The position numbers and the translations under genes are program-made. DNA of 9,273 nt from Nitrospira lenta (GTDB lineage Bacteria; Nitrospirota; Nitrospiria; Nitrospirales; Nitrospiraceae). Positions 6,029 through 9,273 of this stretch are shown here, in pieces. The notes under the pieces were generated by a model. The model worked only from the letters and a program-made list of their open reading frames with translations. It did no database searches and was not told the DNA's origin. The stretch covers positions 1 through 9,273 of the forward strand of contig CAMDRK010000086.1 in assembly GCA_945906715.1 (NCBI GenBank), read 5' to 3'. Each line of letters starts with the position of its first letter. The stretch's first letter is position 1.

Positions 6029-6058
6029 ATCTTACCCCAGGCCATGTAAGAGGTACAA
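6029..6058 (-). promoter_or_regulatory. Weak candidate promoter for the tRNA genes
   Basis: On the minus strand, TTGTAC (6058-6053), an 18-bp spacer, then TAAGAT (6034-6029). The start would be near 6022, giving a leader of about 60 nt before tRNA-Ser. Only TTG and a partial -10 match, so this is the best visible candidate and not a firm call. The rest of 5962-6120 shows nothing else. Confidence 0.3.
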
Positions 6059-6120
6059 GCGATGATTCGCGAGGTGGGTGAAGAAAAACTCCCAGGAAAA
6101 ACAGGAACGGCGAATAGGTG

Positions 6121-6450
6121 CTAACTCTCCGTTCCAGTCAGTTTCGGTCGGTGCTCCAAAAGTTGGTCGATTGAGGATGTGAGGCTGCGCGCCCATTGCG
6201 GTGTCTGTGAAATTTCGTGATTCGATGACCGATAGGGGATCGTATGGATCAGCGGAAGCCCGATCGAAGCCGGCTGCGATCGGGAGCTGGGATTGCGGGC
6301 AATGGGTGTCAGGTAGTGGAGTTCAACATGGCTCGCTCTGATGACACCGCTGTGTGCCATCATAAGAAATGCGGTAAGTTTCTGTTTCCTGCGCGCTCTC
6401 CGCAGCCGTAGATATTTAATATATTGGATCACTGAAGAGAGGGCGCTCAT
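6121..6450 (-). CDS. Small basic protein, unknown function
   Basis: A 109-residue protein, not recognised. The N-terminus is strongly basic (KYLRLRRARRKQK, about 12-24) and followed by a short apolar stretch (LTAFLMMAHSGVI). The rest is serine-rich and low in structure signals, with a possible C-terminal helix (SLTSSIDQLLEHRPK). It has no cysteine pairs and no clear membrane span. The main support for reality is the ribosome site: AAAGGAAC ends seven to eight bases before the ATG at 6450, and the gene sits only 36 bp after the zinc-ribbon gene on the same strand, implying an operon. Composition is less protein-like than its neighbours, so a spurious reading frame is still possible. Confidence 0.5.
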   Translation of the reverse strand: MSALSSVIQYIKYLRLRRARRKQKLTAFLMMAHSGVIRASHVELHYLTPIARNPSSRSQPASIGLPLIHTIPYRSSNHEISQTPQWARSLTSSIDQLLEHRPKLTGTES

Positions 6451-6486
6451 TGTGTGTTCCTTTCCTATCGAAATAATGGTCGACCA

Positions 6487-6687
6487 TTACATCCAAAGTA
6501 TTCGGCCGATATCTTCACCGAGTCCGCGAGGACGCTGGCACTGAGAGCAGCGGGCAAAGAGTCCGCCTGCTTGCAGGGCCATGTCGCCGCGAAGCACGAG
6601 TTGATACTGATGCCCATGGCAAAAGGGGCAGGCTTTCCCCTCTAGTATTCGACGAATATTCCCAATCTTCCCCATTTGATTGTGCAT
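6487..6687 (-). CDS. Small zinc-ribbon protein (CPFC...CSQC)
   Basis: A 66-residue protein with two cysteine knuckles, CPFC and CSQC, about 25 residues apart (KACPFCHGHQYQLVLRG, then GLFARCSQCQRPRGLG). This is the layout of a single zinc ribbon, a fold used in small nucleic-acid- or protein-binding adaptors. A basic N-terminus (GKIGNIRRILEGK) precedes it. The frame is open upstream to an ATG at 6828, but ATG 6687 is chosen because AAGGAG stands six bases before it and because the upstream residues look random. It is probably the first gene of a two-gene unit with the basic protein at 6121-6450. The exact partner or role is not recognisable. Confidence 0.75.
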   Translation of the reverse strand: MHNQMGKIGNIRRILEGKACPFCHGHQYQLVLRGDMALQAGGLFARCSQCQRPRGLGEDIGRILWM

Positions 6688-7087
6688 CGGTCTCTCCTTC
6701 AAGAAATGATGCCCATGAGCGAGTTCGTGTGTGTAACTGATGAGGATATTGCGGCAGGGCTGGATTTTTGAAAATACCGTAGAGGTAGGTGGAGCTGAAC
6801 TAAAGTGGGGGTCTAATAGGCGATACATCGTGAATAGGTATGGGTATTCTTCTTGAGTCGGATCGTCCGTAGCATCCTACTCATCTGAGGCAGCAACATG
6901 ATATATGGAAACATAATACATTAATAACAATTAGTTATACGATAAATATAATGCATAAATATAAGTACGGCGATGGAGAAAATCATCCTCCTGAACTCGG
7001 CGAGCGAAGGCGAGCTGTAACAATAAGTTGGTAACGATTACATAAGTGCTCTTGAGCTACGCGGGTTGCCTTGGGTTCTATATGGGT
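6688..7087. other. Non-coding gap with AT-rich tract
   Basis: No convincing gene is visible between the zinc-ribbon gene and the REP-like element. The notable part is 6897-6967, very AT-rich against its surroundings and full of TATAAT-like strings on both strands. It would suit a promoter for the minus-strand gene pair, but many overlapping -10 matches prevent choosing one. Within it, 6918-6947 aligns with 4311-4340 (about 26 identical positions with two single-base gaps). A 15-codon start-to-stop frame at 6973 lacks a ribosome site and was not called. Confidence 0.5.
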
Positions 7088-7161
7088 GGGACTGGCTCCG
7101 CCGTCTGCGGCGGTGCCTGTCCCGGTTCCCGTCGATTCCCGTCTGCGGCGGTGCCTGTCCC
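7088..7161. repeat. REP-like palindrome plus partial second copy
   Basis: A near-perfect 36-nt palindrome runs 7088-7123: GGGAC-t-GGC-t-CCGCC, a GTCTGC loop, GGCGG-t-GCC-t-GTCCC, with two symmetrical T-T mismatches in the stem. The right half recurs 38 nt later: 23 identical bases (7101-7123 and 7139-7161), but with the left arm replaced. The GGGACTGGCTCC...GGTGCCTGTCCC form matches REP-type elements known from many bacteria, which are moved by REP-associated IS200-like transposases (RAYTs). No such gene is in this window. Confidence 0.75.
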
Positions 7162-7190
7162 ATGACTCCCAGGCGACAATGGAAATATTC

Positions 7191-7220
7191 TTGAAGCGGG
7201 GCTTAGCCGTGCGGTAGAAA
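7191..7220 (+). promoter_or_regulatory. Candidate promoter, leaderless configuration
   Basis: TTGAAG (7191-7196), an 18-bp spacer, TAGAAA (7215-7220), then six bases to the ATG at 7227. Both hexamers match four of six consensus positions. No ribosome site is visible ahead of this start, consistent with a leaderless message, but the match alone is weak. Confidence 0.3.
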
Positions 7221-7226
7221 CACTCT

Positions 7227-7823
7227 ATGGGAAAGAGGGGGCGCAGGGAAAAGTCTCAGCCGTTCTTGGGATGGCTGGCAATATTCGCGCTTGTCGTCAC
7301 GGCTCATGATGCGACAGCGCTCGATTTTTCCGCTGAACGGATCGTCAAGAACGGGAAGAAGGTTGTCACGGCTCATGTCAATGCCAAGGACGATCGCTGG
7401 CGATTTGAGTTTGCCCAGCCGCAAGGAGGCGCCAGCATCATCATTGTGAGGATGGACCGCCAAAGTTCCTGGCTTATTTTGTCCAGGCGGCGGCAGTATC
7501 TCGAGACGCCGATTGCCGAGGAGCATCGGTTGGCGGTGAGCGAAACGATGGAAGGGGAGCTCTCGCGCGAACTCGTCGGTGATCAGATGCTGAACGGCTA
7601 TCCTACTGAGTTGTTCGACGTCACCGTCGCAGAGAATGGGGAAACTCGGCAATACTATCAATGGGTGACCAAGGTTCAGCGGTTTCCGGTGAAGACGGTG
7701 AGTAAAGAAGGGAGCTGGTCGGAGGAGTTTCGCCATGTGATCTTCACCAAGCAATCTCCGTTCTTATTCGAACTCCCGCAACGATTGGATAGGGCAAACC
7801 CGCCAGTCGAAACGCAACAGTAG
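7227..7823 (+). CDS. Exported protein, DUF4412/LolA-like fold
   Basis: A 198-residue protein with a clear signal peptide: a very basic n-region (MGKRGRREKS), an apolar core (FLGWLAIFALVV) and a probable signal peptidase I site after ATA at residue 31. The mature part (DFSAERIVKNGKKVVTAHV, then RWRFEF, SIIIVRMDRQSSWLILSRRR, QYLETPI) follows the strand order of DUF4412-type periplasmic proteins. In that family an incomplete barrel related to LolA/LolB measures or carries lipid-like ligands, and a line such as IIxRMDxxxxWxLxxxxxxYxExPI is typical. The start at ATG 7227 is fixed by an in-frame stop just upstream (7215). The stop codon lies inside a terminator-like hairpin. The gene converges on another exported protein, which may be coincidence. 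Function is unknown; the family link is recalled pattern similarity. Confidence 0.75.
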   Translation: MGKRGRREKSQPFLGWLAIFALVVTAHDATALDFSAERIVKNGKKVVTAHVNAKDDRWRFEFAQPQGGASIIIVRMDRQSSWLILSRRRQYLETPIAEEHRLAVSETMEGELSRELVGDQMLNGYPTELFDVTVAENGETRQYYQWVTKVQRFPVKTVSKEGSWSEEFRHVIFTKQSPFLFELPQRLDRANPPVETQQ

Positions 7824-7839
7824 CCCGTGAGAACGGGCT
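7822..7839 (+). terminator. Intrinsic-terminator-like hairpin overlapping the stop codon
   Basis: AGCCCGT (7822-7828), GAGA tetraloop, ACGGGCT (7833-7839): seven perfect GC-rich pairs. The stem contains two of the three bases of the TAG stop (7821-7823). The following GGTTCTTC is only partly T-rich, so termination may be modest or helped by the repeat hairpin that follows from 7850. Confidence 0.5.
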
Positions 7840-7849
7840 GGTTCTTCAG

Positions 7850-7936
7850 GTCTGTCTGGTTTGTTTGGTTGAACCAGACTAACCGATGAACCAAATAAAC
7901 AAAACAAACCAAATCAACCAAATAGACCAGACAGAC
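7850..7936. repeat. Inverted array of 9-nt words (ACCAAANNA / ACCAGACAG)
   Basis: Right arm words are ACCAAATAA, ACAAAACAA, ACCAAATCA, ACCAAATAG, ACCAGACAG (about 7890-7934). The left arm, reverse-complemented, ends ACCAAACAA, ACCAGACAG, AC. The outer 11 bp are perfect (7850-7860 with 7926-7936). Inner words keep the 9-nt frame but diverge. It is the same word family as at 5773-5865 and 8641-8745. It fills the gap between convergent genes, ending 10 nt before the stop codon of the minus-strand gene at 7947. Confidence 0.85.
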
Positions 7937-7946
7937 GCTTCCCGCG

Positions 7947-8573
7947 CTATGGAGCATCTGGTTTGGGTATCAGCGGGCTGACCGCGTTCTGATCTCGTCC
8001 AGGCTGATAGGTCTGCAGCATTCTGGTAATCGCCGGCATCACCCGGTCTTCTGCCGAGACAGGCACTTTAATGCGTATTCCACGACCCTCGTTGCGGCCG
8101 AGTGAAAAGATGTGGTGCTCGATCATGTTGCCCTGCTTGTTATCCGAATACGTGAAGGTCAATTGTTTCGCGGGGTATCCGGCCAGCGACATTTCCTGAT
8201 CCTGTCGCCACTTCACCGTGATCGTTTTCTTGCCGTAGAGTTCTGTGATAATGCGGCGGTGGGCTGTGGCAAATTGATCGAGTGTCTGCCGCCCATCCTG
8301 GCTCTTCCCCTCCAAGACATTCATGTGGCCGGATAACGCGACAAGGCTGTTGTCGATAGGAGGGTGGAGCGTCACACCAACCCCATCCGATAGCGGATTT
8401 CCAAGACGCCAGTTTTCCGGATAACGGACAGAGAAGCCGAAGCGGGCGTTCGTATAGAGGTTCCATGCCCGTTCTTCATTCCCCGGCGGAGCGGCAAGAG
8501 CGGCTTGGGCCGTCAGGTTAAGGCTCATTGCAATCGCGATCAGTAGGCAAAGCTGGATCATTCGAGTCCTCAT
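7947..8573 (-). CDS. Exported protein, PsbP/DUF1795-like fold
   Basis: A 208-residue protein with a signal peptide (basic MRTR, apolar core LCLLIAIAMSLNL, likely cleavage after AQAALA near residue 27). The mature part opens with LYTNARFGFSVRYPENW, the signature start of PsbP-like/DUF1795-type secreted or periplasmic domains (small alpha-beta sandwich). It goes on with GVGVTLHPP, the predicted helix DQFATAHRRIITELYG, and strands EMSLAGYPAKQLTFTY and MIEHHIFSLG, matching that fold to the end. Three starts are possible: TTG 8588, ATG 8573 and ATG 8561. ATG 8561 has the better ribosome site (GAGGA, 8571-8567), but ATG 8573 supplies the positive charges a signal peptide needs, so it is preferred. 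Role unknown; these domains often serve as small-molecule-binding or lipid-associated parts of the envelope. Confidence 0.75.
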   Translation of the reverse strand: MRTRMIQLCLLIAIAMSLNLTAQAALAAPPGNEERAWNLYTNARFGFSVRYPENWRLGNPLSDGVGVTLHPPIDNSLVALSGHMNVLEGKSQDGRQTLDQFATAHRRIITELYGKKTITVKWRQDQEMSLAGYPAKQLTFTYSDNKQGNMIEHHIFSLGRNEGRGIRIKVPVSAEDRVMPAITRMLQTYQPGRDQNAVSPLIPKPDAP

Positions 8574-8592
8574 ATAATTTCGTAACAACTCT

Positions 8593-8839
8593 GGGGTTCA
8601 GGCTGAAAGCACTAGGCTGAAGGGATTCAGGCCGAAGGTTGGTCTGTCTGGTCTATTCCGTCTATCAGGTTGGTTTCATTCAACCAAACACACGAGACAG
8701 ACCAAACAGACCAAACAGACCAGATAGACCGAATAGACCAGTTTTGTTCTTGGACTGCAGCCTTCAGCCCGTATCCCTTCAGTCTGTATTCGCAGCCTTA
8801 ACCCCTTCAGCCTGTGCCCCTTCAGCCTATCTACCTGCT
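8593..8839. repeat. Outer arms of composite array: 15-nt words (AGGCTGAAGGGNTTC)
   Basis: Left arm (8593-8638) reads ...TTCAGGCTGAAAGCACT, AGGCTGAAGGGATTC, AGGCCGAAGG. The right arm (about 8753-8828), reverse-complemented, reads AGGCTGAAGGGGCAC, AGGCTGAAGGGGTTA, a shortened copy, AGACTGAAGGGATAC, GGGCTGAAGG. These are the words of the array at 474-605, and they enclose an unrelated 9-nt-word palindrome (8641-8745). The right end, TTCAGCCTATCTACCTGCT (8821-8839), matches 587-605 at 18 of 19 positions. Both copies sit at the 3' end of a minus-strand gene. Confidence 0.85.
8641..8745. repeat. Inner palindrome of 9-nt words (ACCARAYAG)
   Basis: The right side reads ACCAAACAC, ACGAGACAG, ACCAAACAG, ACCAAACAG, ACCAGATAG, ACCGAATAG (about 8692-8737). 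The left side, reverse-complemented, reads ACCTGATAG, ACGGAATAG, ACCAGACAG. The main stem pairs 8648-8670 with 8719-8741 at 21 of 23 positions. It is inserted between the two arms of the 15-nt-word array, making a two-layer palindrome. Confidence 0.85.
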
Positions 8840-8844
8840 AGTTA

Positions 8845-9273
8845 CTATTGCGTGGATCGCGCGCAGCGAAATCCGATGGTTGCGGCGCGTTGATTTGGCG
8901 ATGCCCCGCTTCTGGTGGCCGTTCGCAACAAAGCCGGCGTACTCTTCCACGATCCTCCACGAACTACCTTGTATCGGCCGTTGGCTGGTCCCTGAGGGTT
9001 GCGATCCGGCATGGTTGCATAATAATCGATGCCAAACCAATCTTCGACCCACTCGGCTGCATTGCCCGCCATATGATGCAGGCCATAGGGGCTGCGGCCT
9101 TCCTTGCCGCTATCGACAGAAGCCACGATAGGGATCTCGTGGGCGTGATACTGCCCGAACATCGCTAGCGCCAGTGTGGGAGGTCTTTGCCCCCAAGGAA
9201 AGAGATTACCCTTGTCCCCCCGCGCAGCTTTTTCCCATTCGGCTTCCGTCGGCAGCCGCTTATCGCGTGAATG
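8845..9273 (-). CDS. Formylglycine-generating-enzyme-fold (SUMF1/EgtB/PvdO) protein, C-terminal part
   Basis: The gene enters from the right edge; the last 142 residues are visible. The C-terminal half of the FGE-sulfatase domain is clear: RLPTEAEWEKAARGD, then LFPWG, PYGLHHMAGNAAEWVEDW, VVRGGSWKS and the terminal IGFRCAR. In true formylglycine-generating enzymes two catalytic cysteines follow the RGGSW motif. Here the stretch reads KSTPALLRTATRSG with no cysteine, so sulfatase activation by the usual chemistry is unlikely. Such Cys-less members commonly act as EgtB-like parts, ligand-binding scaffolds or accessory domains of kinases and secreted proteins. The N-terminus, including any signal peptide or fused domain, is outside the window. 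The stop codon is followed within five bases by the repeat array. Confidence 0.88.
   Translation of the reverse strand, partial: HSRDKRLPTEAEWEKAARGDKGNLFPWGQRPPTLALAMFGQYHAHEIPIVASVDSGKEGRSPYGLHHMAGNAAEWVEDWFGIDYYATMPDRNPQGPANGRYKVVRGGSWKSTPALLRTATRSGASPNQRAATIGFRCARSTQ

Noticed and set aside
6085..6115. T-rich minus-strand stretch after the small basic gene, as a terminator
   Set aside because: Two GTTTTTC runs are present, but no stable stem precedes either.
6973..7020. 15-codon start-to-stop frame (MEKIILLNSASEGEL)
   Set aside because: There is no ribosome site or supporting context; expected by chance in this gap.
7676..7957. Minus-strand frame rich in LVYLVDLVCFVYLV, resembling a membrane segment
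   Set aside because: The apolar repeat is the reading of the 9-nt array in this frame, and the frame is antisense to the DUF4412-like gene.
8639..8893. Plus-strand frame with Pro-Asn-Arg repeats
   Set aside because: It is wholly explained by the palindromic word arrays and overlaps the end of the FGE-like gene.

Overview
The window reads as a bacterial chromosome segment with dense, moderately GC-rich coding and short gaps. My best guess is a Nitrospira-like member of the Nitrospirota. That rests on overall protein character and on recall of similar word-like intergenic repeats in that group, so it is inference and not a database result. There are ten protein genes (two cut by the window edges), two tRNA genes and an unusual set of intergenic repeat arrays.

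Layout. The left edge holds the N-terminal part of a probable glycosyltransferase (minus strand). A 15-nt-word palindromic array separates it from a complete ThDP-dependent 2-keto-acid decarboxylase (minus). Divergent from that is an RlmI-type 23S rRNA methyltransferase (plus), which converges on a small XRE-type HTH protein (minus) across a nested repeat array. A divergent regulatory region with a 29-bp palindrome leads to a small charged helical protein (plus) and a SpoU/TrmH-type RNA 2'-O-methyltransferase (plus). Then come tRNA-Phe(GAA) and tRNA-Ser(GCU), both minus, with a 9-nt-word hairpin array between them. Two small minus-strand genes follow, a zinc-ribbon protein and a basic protein. 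A 540-bp gap holds an AT-rich tract and a REP-like palindrome. Then an exported DUF4412-like protein (plus) converges on an exported PsbP/DUF1795-like protein (minus) across a terminator hairpin and another 9-nt-word array. The right edge holds the C-terminal part of a formylglycine-generating-enzyme-fold protein (minus), followed by a composite array in which 15-nt words enclose 9-nt words.

How it fits together. Two RNA methyltransferases and two tRNA genes give the middle a loose RNA-maturation flavour, but there is no evidence of one pathway. The strongest unexplained signal is the repeats. Five arrays, built from at least four unrelated short words (9, 9, 14 and 15 nt), share one design: tandem words arranged as inverted arms, sometimes one word family nested in another. 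Each starts or ends within about 10 nt of the 3' end of a gene (stop codon or tRNA CCA). Several genes also have a promoter-like -10 hexamer six to eight bases before the start codon, suggesting leaderless transcription.
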